DNA of 64,000 nucleotides from Nepenthes gracilis (lineage: Eukaryota; Streptophyta; Magnoliopsida; Caryophyllales; Nepenthaceae). The DNA is taken from assembly GCA_033239525.1 (NCBI GenBank), contig BSYO01000025.1, positions 12,372,001 through 12,436,000 of the forward strand, given 5' to 3'. Below the pieces are notes generated by a model. That model ran no database searches and was not told the DNA's origin. It was given only the letters and a program-made list of their open reading frames with translations. Shown here one piece after another: positions 37,030-49,079 of the stretch. The translations under genes were made by a program, and so were the position numbers. Positions within the stretch are counted from its first letter, which is position 1, and each line of letters opens with the position of its first letter.

Positions 37030-37570
37030 CTAAGCGGAGGGTTGATTCTTCGACAGCGAGCTCTTGAATCCAGGATGGAGGGATCGTGGCTCCAGGATGG
37101 AAGGGTCGTTGCTCCAGGCAGGAGGGCTCCTGGCTCCGAGGTGGAGGACTCCTGTGACGGAAGGCTCCTGCCTTTAGGACGAAGGACTCTTGAGACCGAG
37201 GGCTCCTGTCTTCGGGATGGAGGTCTTGTGGCTCCAAGACGGAGGGCTCCTGGGACGTAGTGCTCCTAGGTCGGAGGGCTCTTAGCTCCGGGACGGAGGG
37301 TTGAGGGCCTTCGAAAGGAAGGAGGTTGAGAGCCCCGTGGCGGCGGAAAGTTGATGGCCTCTGGACGGAGAGGAGGGAAGAGAGCCTCTTGGTGGAAAAA
37401 GGTTGCTGGCCTTTGGACGGGCGGAGGGCTGAGAGCCTCTTGGTGGAGGATGGCTGCTGGTCTCTGGATGGGCGGAGGATTGACGACCTCTTGGTTGGTG
37501 GAGGGTTGGCGGACCCGGATGAGAGGAGGGCTAAAGGCCTCATGGCGGGAAGAGGGCTGGTGGCCTCCTA
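37030..37570. repeat. Minisatellite array 2, period about 30 bp
   Basis: Units such as 'ggagggctcctggctccgag' in the first half change to 'gcggagggctgagagcctct' units in the second. Because period lengths are near multiples of three, long open frames appear on both strands (173 codons on the - strand, 37022-37543). These are not genes. Confidence 0.9.
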
Positions 37571-37904
37571 GCCGCCATCCCACTCTCTTTGGAGATTGAC
37601 TAGTTATGGCTATGCCTTTCTCTGGGCCATTTGGAGCCTCATGGAGCCTTTTGCGTTTCTTCGAGCTTGTCCTTCAAAGCTTAAGGGTTCTTATTTTTAT
37701 AGTGGGATTTACAGATATACTATTCCTCCAAAAGCAACGTGGGACTTTTCATTTGGAAAAAAATTATGTTGGATTGTGGGCCTACTATAGGGCTTGGCCT
37801 ATTGGGCCCATGGTTACTGGACCCATCACTAGACCCCCATACCGGTGGATTGAATTTTTGGCCTTCAACATGTTCATGATGGGCTGAGCCTGGTCATGTT
37901 GTCC
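37571..37904. other. Spacer between minisatellite arrays 2 and 3
   Basis: Non-repetitive 330-bp stretch with GGGCC/GGCCCA words. The overlapping open frames have no family resemblance. Confidence 0.5.
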
Positions 37905-38500
37905 CCTCAAGTCTGACATAGATTCATTGACTGGAAAGCTTGACTTTGGAGAGAGGATGGAACCGGATTGATGGTTGACCAGCTTGGTTGACCGCATCGC
38001 TTGATCTGGAGAGTGGAACAGAGCTGAAAGTATGGTTGACCGGTTTTGTTTACCAAAGCGCTCGAATCCGTAGAGCAAAATGGAGACAAAAATACTGGTT
38101 GATCGAATCCATTGACCGGTGAAGTGCTCAAATCCAGAGAGTAGAGTGGAGATGAAAATGCTTGTTGATCGGATTTGTTGACCATCGAAGTGCTCAAATT
38201 TGGAGAGCAATGCGAAGCAAAAATTTTATTGATCGGATACGTTGACTGGCAAAGTGCTCAAATCCAGAGAGCAGAGCGGATACAATAATGCTGGTTGATC
38301 GAATCTGTTGACCTGCGAAGTGCTCGAATCCGGAGAGCAGTATGAAGCCAAAAATTTTTGTTGACTAGTTTTGCTAACGAAAGCGCTTGAATCCAGAGAG
38401 CAGAGTGGGAATGCGAGTTGATCGGATCTGTTGACCGGTGAAGTGCTCAAATCCAGAGCGCAGTACAAAGCCGAAAATCTTTGTTGACTGGTGCCAACCA
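37905..38500. repeat. Minisatellite array 3, period about 60-68 bp
   Basis: About nine imperfect units with the shared words 'gttgatcggat.tgttgacc' and 'gtgctcaaatccagagagc'. Period length varies by small indels. Confidence 0.92.
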
Positions 38501-39200
38501 CGAGCTGTCCGAGTCTCAGGTAAGATCCAAGAGAACGCAGAGGAAAGATCTCAAGCTCGAGATGAGATCTCCTCGCTGTATGGACGCTCTTCGAGAGGTC
38601 GGAAGGCGACTTTCCTTACGATAGCTGATCGTTCAAGCTGTGGCAATAGGATGCACCTTGCGCTTCCTGGAAGGGTTCTTCTCGTTGTGCATTGCTATTG
38701 TCGAGTCAGCCAATGGGATTGGGAGTGAGGAGCCCCCAGAAAGATCAATTGCTGGAACTAGGGATTCCATGGCTCTCGGGTCGAACAAATGGTTTAATAC
38801 CATGACCACGGCCAAGCCTGCGATCCCGATCTCTGTGACTCCCTCTTCGAGGATGCCTCTTTGCTTTCTAGTGGAATTTTAGGACTGTTGGGGATGACTT
38901 GCATTGGATTTTGATCATTCCGGTGAAGGAAAGTTGTGGCCCTGAGAAGACACGGTTGTCATCTAAGCCTCCTGGCTTTTGAAGAATGCGTCTGGTTGGT
39001 CACACTTGCTCCCTGCCAAGAGGAGGTCGTGACGCTGAAAGATATGGTTACCGGTTAAGCTTTGAGGCTATTGTTACCAGGCTATTGCTAGCTTAGGCCG
39101 TCACCCGCATGTACTGTCAATGCTCAGTCCTACTTGAGGACATCATAGCTTTCATGGGTTTGGTCCTAATCCATTTACCATCGTTAACTGATGGTGTTCT
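38501..39200. other. GC-richer spacer without recognised gene
   Basis: Open frames at 38438-38728 and 38640-38882 overlap one another on the + strand, and neither shows a known domain. Probably non-coding repeat sequence. Confidence 0.45.
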
Positions 39201-39214
39201 TTCCTTCGAGAGGA

Positions 39215-39420
39215 GGTTGTCCGGTCCCATACTGAAAAGCCCTATAAGGTTTTTAGTTCGACCATACATGGGTTGCTCGATGATGGGACCGAGATTTAAT
39301 TCGACCGCTAGTGGGTGTTTGGATGAGTAAGGTTTAATTCGACCCCTTATGGGCCGCCTGGATGACTAGGGTTTAGTTCGACCGCCTACGGGCCGCCTAG
39401 ATTCAATCGCCTATGGACCA
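39215..39420. repeat. Minisatellite array 4, period about 45-50 bp
   Basis: About four units around 'ggtttaattcgaccgcctatgggccgcctggatga', decaying toward the right end. Confidence 0.85.
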
Positions 39421-39430
39421 CGAATTTATA

Positions 39431-40425
39431 TTTCAGATGGTAGTACTCCCTCGTATACTATAGATATTAAAGTAAAAACTTAAGGATTATCTTGGCCATG
39501 TATTGTAGGGTGATATTCCATGTCATATTTTAGGATATTACTATGGAAGCACAATGATTACCTTTGGGCCACCAAGGACATGGTGACATAAGTGATATGG
39601 CCCCGTATATTTGGTTAAAGCTATATTGCATACCATGGGGTGTTGAACTACATGGGTTTGCGCTTTAAAATGTGTAGAAATAAGAACATTCCTTTTTTGT
39701 TCTACAGCATCGTTAGTTGGTAAGGCATACTAATCCTGATCCGTAAAGATAATAAAATTCTACATGTTTTAGAATCTAAAGTAAGAATAAGTAAAACGAA
39801 AAGGATAAATGTATTTTAAAAAGTGTATTTGATCATGTCTCATATCTCTATGCATCCATACATATTGCTCTTATTCTCTTCCCTACTTTATTTGAATACA
39901 TTGTATATTATTCATGATTATATTGCACTTGTTGAGTATTGGCTCATCTTTGTTGTTTTTTCTTACCTCCAGATGACTACGAGGTTATACCCGATAGGGT
40001 AGGGTAGAGGATTAGAAGTCGGTTAGACATGAAGATCTTAGAGGATAAATTTGAGGACTTAGTCTTTGTGGTTTTTGTACATTTATATAGTACTTTTGTA
40101 TATTTTGTGAAAGATTTGTATATTAATATAGTTGTATGTTTGATGATATACATGTATTTAAGCTTCCGCTGTATTTGATAGCTGTAAATGCTTCTGTAGG
40201 TTTTTATAATTTGTATAGGCACCTAGTAGTATCTTATCTGAACCGATATCATAACTAAAGTTATGATATTGGTGCCACGTAATTGTTGTGACTTTTTGGG
40301 TAATGTATTGTGATGTTATGGATGTATATTGTGCTGTATAGGGTTAATGTATAGGTTTTGCATCAGTCCAATGACCTTTTTCTACCGAAACTCTACCAAA
40401 TTTTAGTTAGAAATACGGTCCATCA
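39431..40425 (+). mobile_element. Gypsy LTR fragment, + orientation, 3' portion
   Basis: Matches, in inverted sense, parts of the probable solo LTR at 55298-57963. Shared words are 'ggatattac', 'gtggcata' and the 'gttgagtattggctcat..ttgtt..ttcttacctccagatga.tacgag' region near 39930-39990. The last bases (40370-40425, 'ttagaaatacggtccatcaca') match the inverse of 55470-55540. Its 5' part is missing. Confidence 0.6.
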
Positions 40426-41785
40426 CACTCGTGGCAAACGGTATACTTATAATATCGAATATATTAGGCCTATAGTCCTTCTTCTTATGCCACCATGTCT
40501 CCCATAAACCAGAGGCAGTTCTTCAATTTATTATAATAATATCCTAAAGTATATTAGGAAATACTATCCTTTGATATAAAAATTCTTGGTCCTATTACAC
40601 AATTTCTTTTCATATTTCATATTGATGACTCTGCACAAATATTCATACTTCTTTTTCTTTGAACTTCTCATGCCAGGAGAAAGCTCTAAATATCATATAA
40701 CAGATAACAAATTGTAAAGTTTCCATTTTCTTGATACAAATTCATAATTCCATATCCTTACAAATACGAATACAAATTTCATATTCTGATAGATACAAAT
40801 ACATATTTTTTATATTCTTGTGAATTTAAATCTTTACATACCTTTAAATACATGCATAAATTATCTTAAAATTTGGAAACAATTAAGAAATTCATACCAT
40901 AACAAACCAAATATAACTTTAGAACTTTCGGATAATGAATCCCTTCACAAATACATGTAACATAATTTTTAAAATATATAAAATTAACATATATAAAATC
41001 TATATATATAATACCAAATATACGAAGTACTTGCATCCATAAGGCTAGGGTTATAAATTTCTAAAGCCAAATTATGCATTATAAATAATTCGGATAAAAC
41101 CAAAGGGAGCACGGGTTAGGATTTTCGACGAGCATAATTTCATATAAAACTACCAAATCGGATAATCAATTGATAAATTAGCATAATTAAAATATGGGTA
41201 ATAATATTCTAGAGTTAATTTATACAAAAGTCCCAAAATAAACGGTGAAATTGTTCGGGGTGCGGGATTAGGGTTCTACATTTGAAAATCGGTCAAAACT
41301 ATAAAATTGGATATAAAATCCACATATGTGCATGCTCAAGTAATGGATTTCAATTATCTAAAGTCAAATCATGTATAAAATTCAAAATAGATGGGTAAAA
41401 ACTGTTCGAACACAGGTTTGACAAATTGGACATGAAATCAAAGTATTTTCATGCTTAGATTATTGGTAATACAAAATATAAATTTAATAGGGTATCGAAA
41501 CAATGATACCCAAGAAAACAGAATGAAAGTACAAAGAAACGGGAGAAAGGGTATGAGTGCATTTGTCTCAACCCGATGAACAACTTCTTTAACTAACTCC
41601 AAACCGGAATCGAATCCCAAAGCCTCGATCTCTCCTCTCTCTTCTCCCTCTCTCTCTCTTTTCTTTCTCTCCCCGGAAACTCTCCTGATTCATTCCTTTT
41701 TTTTTTTTTTTTATATTTTCTTTTAGTTATATATATATATATATATTATTTTACTTTTTTTTTACTCCAAAATCTAAATGGGTAG
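40426..41785 (-). mobile_element. Gypsy LTR fragment, - orientation, 5' portion
   Basis: Matches 56620-57860 in the same orientation: 'gta.ac.tataat.tcgaatatatt.ggc', 'atgccaccat', 'ggttagggtt', 'catgga.tt.a.ttatctaaa', and a CT-rich tract at about 41630-41690. It meets the + oriented fragment at 40425 tail to tail, and both contain the same middle segment, so two LTR copies are joined. The right end is lost at the CACTA-like boundary. Confidence 0.6.
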
Positions 41786-41962
41786 TGACAAACATATTTT
41801 TGTCACTATTAATATTGAACATATAAAATTTAGTGACAAAAGTATAATTTTGTCATTAAAATTTTAAAATTAAATAAATACAAATTTAGAAAAATAAAAT
41901 AATTAAACTAAATAATAAAAATAAAAGTAACAAAAATATATTGTCACTAATTATAAAAAATA

Positions 41963-43900
41963 TATCCTAATCTTAAAATTTTTTAAAAATTTTAAAAATT
42001 ATTTATTAAATTATTATTTTTAAAAATTATTTCTTTCAATAAATACAAATAATTTATAAATTATTTATTAAATATTTATAAATTAAATGTTTATAAAGAC
42101 GAATATTGGAAGCACTCATCGTCATCATCTCGAGCCCCTCTTTCTCTCTTGTGCGGTTCTTCCCGCCCTAAACTCGAGCAGATTGCTAAAAATGAATCTC
42201 ACATTTTTCAATCTCACGAGTTCAATCGACTGTTTTCATTGGCAATAGACAAATTTTTCCATTATCTCGTAATAAATCAGTTGTGCAAGTTCGTGGTGTT
42301 TCATTTTGAGTTGTTTCACAAACAAATATTCGAAGTATATATTTTCATGTTCGTTCTTGTATTGCGTATATTGCTCTGAAATGTAAATGTAGTTTTGCTT
42401 CTAATTTGTACTGTACATATCTGGTTTGAAATTGTATTCTTAAAATCTAAGTAGTCATTTACACTTCTATATTACTGTGAGATCGATGCTTATATATATT
42501 TTTATATCTATACAGTGAAAATAAGAACTGATTGTTATTCTTTTATTATTTTTGTTAATAAGAAATGTCAACGTATTTTTGCTTCTGATTTATATTGTTT
42601 GTAACAGCTCTCTTACTTTTGATATTTTTGTGTATTATGTTAAATTACAAGACTCAAAAGGCAGAATTTATGAGTTAAATCTTCTACATTCTCTAATTTT
42701 CATATGCAAGGTGGAGGAGATATGAAATTGGGGGAATAGGATCGAATAAGGTAGAAAATGTTTAACCACCATGGACCTGGGATGACATGATTATTAATGT
42801 AAGTGAAGACAGTTGAATTGTCCAGGAGCTTCATTATCTTGTAGCTGCATTTATTTACTCATGTGATGTTAGTCAAACTCGGCATGATTTTGTTTATCTG
42901 GAGTTTTAATGTTCTTGGATTCCATTCCATCCTAAAAAGAAGAATCTAATGGTCTCTCTCCTGACTCATAATGGCGATGGCAAACTTGCCCGCTTAATTT
43001 GTGACCGCCCCTTTCTACTTTCCTATGAGCCAGGATTGGAGCCTACCTTCTCTGTTCAAATTGAGTAGCAAAAGACAAAAGAAAAAAAAAAAGAAGTATA
43101 CTACGTTGAAAGTTGCTAGTTGTTTCATTCTTCCTTTTGAAATTTGCATGTTTACTCAGCATCTGATGGCAAATCTTATCACATGTTTGACAGCTATACT
43201 CTCAAAATAGTATGTTTTTACAGGGTGGCTGAAACATCAGGGGTCACAGAACACTGGTTATTTTGGATGCTGTGCAGAATGTGGATCATCTTTTTTCTTT
43301 CTTTGATTCATTTGCCTTCTTTCTGTCTGATGGCTTGTGAATGCATCGAATTACAGAAAATCAACTGAGTTGCCATCGATGATAATGTATTTACCTACTG
43401 TCATATATTATTTAAAATATACAATACTCAATATTTACATAAAAATGTTACTTATAAAAATTATATATACAGAAAGTCATTATTTAGACGAAGTGATTTT
43501 TTAAAGTTTATATTAATATAAAAACATAAACTTGTTTGTTTTAAAATTTTTAAAATTCAAGCCACCTAGTTTTTGGATGTGGCCATATATCTGGATTCTA
43601 GATACATCAACTACATTAGTGATCTTGCTTTTATATTTTGTTGTTAGCTTTTGCACCCTCTTTTCATTTTTCAAATAGAAGTTTTATCCTGTAAGACACT
43701 TTGGACCTGGCCCACTCTCACATAAAAGTTAAATTATAATTCTGCATGTTGTTGCTGTGTGTTATTGGCTTGGAAATCATGTATACTCTAACCATTCTGA
43801 TGTTTCAAACAAAACCGCATAATTTAGCATAATGAATATTTAGAATTCAGAATATCAAATATTTTATTTTTTTTGATAGATTTAATAATTTGTTGTCACT
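41963..43900 (+). other. Interior of CACTA-like element, possible leader exon
   Basis: A GC-richer stretch at 42110-42240 ('ctcgagcccctctttctctc' onward) looks like a gene 5' end on the + strand but encodes nothing recognisable. The remainder is AT-rich. Frames at 43001-43368 show no known motif. Confidence 0.35.
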
Positions 43901-44103
43901 TTATTGATAGCTGGGACAAAACATCTCATCTGCCAAAGAGAATTTCATCATTGTCTACTTACAATTTGTCTACACACACTGTCATGAAGTCATACTATCG
44001 GGAAAGTGATGGTTTTGTGATCAATGCAGAAATTTTCAGCTGTGTGAAAGGCAATCACCTTACTTTGTACCATTATTTTGTTTTTATTTCATGCATATCC
44101 TAA
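43900..44103 (+). pseudogene. Possible second alcohol dehydrogenase exon remnant
   Basis: The open frame ends with residues like DGFVIN, FSCVKG and LYHYF. Their order and spacing recall the RGVM-NDG-FS-KG-YHF segment that precedes the dinucleotide-binding domain in plant ADHs. It lies upstream of, and on the same strand as, the clear ADH remnant at 46093. The N-terminal half of this frame does not match. This is a weak call. Confidence 0.25.
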
Positions 44104-46092
44104 ATATTTCTTGACCAATCAAAAAGTTTTACTTAAGATCTTCAAATGAGAACATTCATGTTTTAAGTGCATTTTCTTGAAATGTAGTCTTGCCTACATT
44201 TGCTTTCAAGTGCTCACCTATGACCAATGCAATGAAGTTTTGTTGCTATTTTCAGCCTATGTTGCTCTTGTATTTAGCCTTTGCGCACTTCAAGTTAGCA
44301 TGTGTTTGCTTTCTTCCGTTGTCTCATTTCCCAAGGAATTGTAGAACATAACCATGATATGGAAATTGTTTGAAATCACATCTATAGCTAGAGCTGATAT
44401 TTGTCAGTACTCTGGCATATTGTATTAGAGATCCTTCTCTAAATGTCTACGCTTATGAATGGCAGTAGTGGGAGGAGGTTTTTGCCATTTGGCTTCTCTT
44501 GCGTCCCTAAAAATGCATTAACTTATACTATTGTTGAGATAATTTAGAGATTTTTCTCAATACGATTGAAGTTAATTGAGAGATTGTGGTAGTATTTATT
44601 AAGTTCATAGTTGCACCCGTTTGCTATTCGATAACTGATCATGGGTAGGAATAGGTTTTTTATCTTGTTAATTTACGAACAAGTATGGACAAATTCGCAG
44701 AAAACAAATATGCTGTTGATACCCTTGCAGCTGACTGCTGCAAATTTCTGAATTAGTTGCTCATCGACAAGAAGTTTAGCAGCCATCAACTTTCAATGCG
44801 TTTCTTTCTTCACAACGAGGAATCTACAGCTACCCGGGCCATCCAGTGAGAGGTACGTGGCGTGAACTCCGGATATATGAGTGTTCCAACAAGAGATCAC
44901 TTTTGTATTCAATCAAGAGACACTGTAAATTAATTTGGAGGGTTTTAATCTGATTAAAATGATATGTATGACTTTGAGCTCTCAGAATTAGGATGAAACC
45001 CTTTGTTTGCACTTTCCTTTGGTTCCATCTTGATTCCCATTTAGATATTTGTAAATTTTTAATACTGGCTCCTTAGCTTCTATAACCTTGCAGATTGGAA
45101 AAGGTTTTTCTTCATCTGCAAGGGTTTTCTTGCATATAAATGGCATTGGACAACATTCAATTGCATTTCGATCTCTCTTGTTCTTCTTATTTTAGAGGTA
45201 GGTTTAGGTTTTGATTTCTCAACATGTTGTTATTGGCTTTGTCTATATGCACTTGTTCAGATTAGATCTATATTCATGTTTATATTCTCTTTCTTTGTAA
45301 CCATCTGGGGAAACTATTTTTAGCTATAAAATTGCTATTGTAACATTAATACCATTGTTTAAGAAATTTGCTCAAAATCTATAAAACTATAGAAGATGCA
45401 GTTGGTGAATAGAATAAGCAATATTGTTGTGTCACCCTCCTAGGGCTATAGTTTTAGCGTTAGTCATCCTCCAGCATGTGTGGTGGCACAAACCTAAATC
45501 ATCTGATTTAGCCCAAATCTTTTACTTGAAAATTTCAAATAATAAATATTAATTATAAATTTATTTTAAATTATACATTTTTAACAACTATCAAACTCTT
45601 AAAAAATAGAAATGAATATCAATAATATTATAAGCTCCTAGATAAAATATTTAAAATTTATAAAATAATAAAGGAGTCTTATAATATTTCATTATAAAGT
45701 TTCTAAATTCTAATATCATCTCTATCTGAAATCTCTATGGTAAATGTATGATCCTCTCTATCTAGCTATCAACTTCCTCTACCTGAAATCTTTATGGCAA
45801 ATGATTAAGATTCATTAATGAAATAATATGTTAATATGAATTTCTGCAAATTACTTCTCACCTTTTGTGTAAATGTAATGAATGTGCAAGGCAGTCTAAT
45901 ATAATTGCTAAAGTCAAGGGCTGTCTAAGAAGGCATCGAACTTTTCAATCTAATTGTTGAACAAGGACACAAACTCAGCTTCTAATCTCTTGTATTCGAT
46001 TGATCATACACAAACTTGGTTATGTGTTATTATTTTATTTTTTATTATTATAATACTTGATAATTACAAATCAATTGGCTGTATATTGACAG
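44104..46092. other. Non-coding interior of CACTA-like element
   Basis: AT-rich and intron-like with pyrimidine tracts. No recognisable coding segment. Confidence 0.45.
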
Positions 46093-46170
46093 GCCGGAGA
46101 AGGTGCTAAAGCTGCTGGTGCTACACAGATAATTGGCATAGATGTTGACATAAAGAAGTTTGATAGAACT
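46093..46170 (+). pseudogene. Alcohol dehydrogenase exon remnant
   Basis: After a good acceptor (ctgtatattgacag) the + frame reads AGEGAKAAGAT, IIGIDVD and KKFDR over about 26 codons. This is the start of the NAD-binding Rossmann segment of plant zinc ADHs, where the Asp after IIGID contacts the NAD ribose and the usual text is AEGAKAAGAsrIIGiDid..KFd.ak.FG. The next residues diverge at once and a stop follows within about 20 codons. The remaining catalytic and coenzyme segments are absent downstream, so this is a broken fragment. It sits inside the putative CACTA-like element, which suggests gene capture. Confidence 0.75.
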
Positions 46171-47844
46171 ACACGTTTAGTTTTCCAGTCAATGCTGTCA
46201 ATATTATATTTAGTTATTTGGCAACACTTGTTTTACTAGTTTATACGTTCTATGCTTCAAAAGTATAATTAGTTGGACATAAATCAGGATTAAAATATAA
46301 AATCAGAGTAAAGAGGGTACACATAGTGATATCGAATTCCACTGGTAGTGCTTTGGACCTCATGGGCCAACCTCCCTTCTCTGCCTTCTTGCCCAAGTGG
46401 TTTGAGCCAAAAAAAAATAATAATAATAATAACTGGGATACTGTTAGCGGTGATATTTTGAATCTTTTTTCAGCTGTTTATCTCCTGATTTCCAAGAAGG
46501 TGATGCAAGGAACATAAAAGCTCCCGGTTAGTTTGGTGGGTGTTGTATGATATTTGGACGAAGTTCTGGTTGGAAGACTGAAAGAGTTACCATAATCTGT
46601 TTTTTGATGTTCAGCATGCGTGTAACAAATAATTTGAAAGCTTAAAATCATGGAGGCTGGGGTTTTATATTTTGAAAAGGATGGACTGCAAATAAAAATG
46701 GATGGGTTGGCCTGAATGATGCAGATCAGCTGCTAAATTCTCCATCTTAATTAATGGAGAACCAAAGGATTTCTTACTGTTTGGCCTGGATGGTCTACTC
46801 TTGTTGGATTTTTTCAAGGCTGTTTACTCTGATTTTGGTTTGGGATCGGGTTGTTTCTGTCTCTACTATTTTTCAGGTTGTGTTATTTGCACTCAAGTGC
46901 CCCTTGGTTTCCAATTATGATAAATTTCTATCTTCCCCATCAACATATTCCCTGATTGCCTGATACCTATCTCTACAAATATCTTTGCCTGAGATTTTTT
47001 TGCATCATTATCCCATCAACATCGATCATATTGAAATATTTAAACTTATATCAAAGTTATTTATGAAAGAACTCATTGTCCATAATAACCAAATATCTAC
47101 ATAAATAAAAGACCAAATCACATGATTTCAATATTCAAAGGAGGCATATATCCAAGTTTAAATTCAGGTTATAAATTTTAAATTTAAATATATTTTGAGT
47201 GCTTAATGCGTGAATTAGCTGATTACTATCTAAATTTTTTGATCTGATAGATATTTTGAATTATTTGTTGACCAAACTATCAATGACAATATCATTGAAC
47301 TCTAATTAGTGTTTTGGGCAAAGTGTCAGAGTCTTGACAGTCTTGACTTCCACCTGAGATTAACATTGTGAGGATGAGCAGCGAGAATCAAAGTGTTAAT
47401 CAAAGTATTAGCATGAAAAAGCCGCGTTCAAGTTCTCAAGAGCCTAAACAGAAATTAGCCGGGATGTGAAAGCCGCCGCTGGTTCTTCGACACAACATAG
47501 AGCTCAAGGGATATGGAAATGAAAATGGAGGCTTTTCTTGTTATTTGATGCACATGAAATAACAACGCATTCAAAGCATCAGATATGGACAGGGGAGCAT
47601 GAGCCATTGATATAGACATGAAAGTATTAGCCTTTTCGTGCAAATAGAAAGCATTAGCTGAAATTTGATGGAACCTGGAACCTGGAACCTGGAACCTGGA
47701 AGTATTATATTGTATAGCTGAAAATTTTTTAAAAAAATTATTGTAAGACAATTTCATGAAATTTATTTGTGTTTTTAATCAATATAAATTTGATATTTAT
47801 GTTAAAATTTTTTTTATTAAAGTATATAATTTAGATGTATATGA
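46171..47844. other. Non-coding interior of CACTA-like element
   Basis: No further ADH exons or transposase are seen. A short CCTGGAA-type tandem repeat lies at 47671-47701. Open frames at 46326-46963 and 47455-47757 are unrecognised. Confidence 0.45.
47671..47701. repeat. 7-bp tandem repeat
   Basis: About four units of 'aacctgg' ('ggaacctggaacctggaacc'). It is a local slippage tract. Confidence 0.95.
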
Positions 47845-48088
47845 AATTTATTTATACTTTTTGTGATAATTATTTATCATTAAACATAATATTTAGTGAT
47901 AAATTAAAATATATTTTAGTGATGAAATTATTTTGTCAGTAAAAAATATTATTTAGTAATAATTTATTTTTTGTCACAAAAAAATCTTTTAGTAACAAAA
48001 TAAAAATCCGTTACTAAAGATTTAATAACAAATTTATAATTATTAGTGACAAATTATTTTATCATTAAAGATTAATATTGTTGTAGTG

Positions 48089-49079
48089 TTATATTATCTA
48101 AAAATAATAAATAATTTTAATTAAATTAGATAAAAATTTAAAATATTACATTAGCTACTTGGGAAATTAGATTTGAGTTTTGAATCAGTTTATGTATTAA
48201 TATTAGATAAGCACTAGTCTCATGTTTTTAATTTTGGTTTATTTAGATTTTGTAATTCATGTAGTTTTGATGTAATGTCATCGTTTAATGTGATATTTGG
48301 TTTTGTACAACATTTTGGTTCAGTTATAGATATTTTTCCTTATTTATAATTTGAGGTTATATAAGTGTTGCTATTCTGAGTCACTTTTGGGTATGGCAAT
48401 TAGATTTTATGATTTAAATTATTATTTTTATTTTTGGGTCTTTTATCAGTATTTAAGTTTTATGTTTGTATCTAGATATTTATTTTGGGATTCTTTTGAT
48501 GGAATAAATAATTAAATTTGAACATTAAGAGTCAAAAATCTAGTTTAACTTATTTATAATTTAAGAGATTAATATAATCGAAGTTTGAGATCCAAGATGT
48601 GACATGTTCATAATATAATAGGACATGTCAAAATATAATGTCCAAAATACAATGATTCTTATTTTATCAAATGAAAGACTTTGCATAACATATTTAAAAC
48701 TTTTCCAAATTAAAGAAATATAAAATCTATGTCCAAATCACAAAGTAGAGTCATCGTAAACTCTTTATATGAAAATAGCATGTAAAGTCAAATGTTCAAG
48801 TATTTTTTTATTTTCATTACAATATCTTAATATAAAATATAAACATTCAAAATACCTAAATATTTAGTAAAAATAAGTGAAATTTTTAAAAGTTTGGTAA
48901 AAACAAGGAAAATCTCAAAATATTTAATAAAAGGTAACAAATTCTCCAAATGATTGGTGAAAGCAACATGCATGCAACAATGTTAGAAAAAGAGTAGCAT
49001 GCATGCATATTTAAATAAGAATTAGAAATAAAATCAAAAATTTAAACAATGGATTAAAGATAGGTTTAGATATACTTTT
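48089..49079. other. AT-rich DNA
   Basis: No recognised gene or element. Some words near 48540-48620 resemble gypsy LTR tails. Confidence 0.45.

Larger units (their letters stand above)
35691..39430 (-). mobile_element. GC-rich block, probable LTR-type repeat swollen by minisatellites
   Basis: The left part (35695-35900) has words such as 'gaacctacacaccacaaatt' and 'tcctccgaaactcaagttagg' that resemble the antisense of LTR transcripts common in some plant genomes. After that come four successive tandem arrays (listed separately) and mixed sequence with GGCCCA words (37780-37870). No transposon protein is found. Element type and orientation are inference. Confidence 0.35.
41786..48088. mobile_element. 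CACTA-like element carrying gene fragments (putative)
   Basis: The right end is TTGTAGTG (48081-48088, inverse of CACTACAA) followed by tta. Dense subterminal 'tagtgacaaa..ttttgtcactaa' words cluster at 47845-48088 and again at 41786-41962 near the left limit, as in plant CACTA transposons. The left CACTA terminus is not clearly preserved; a 'tactccaaaa' near 41765 is only weakly similar. The interior contains an alcohol dehydrogenase exon remnant but no transposase that I can recognise. Confidence 0.45.

Noticed and set aside
37022..37599. Long overlapping open frames on both strands (up to 173 codons)
   Set aside because: They are translations of a 30-bp minisatellite. All frames stay open because the period is a multiple of three, and composition is Ser/Pro/Arg-repetitive with no domain.
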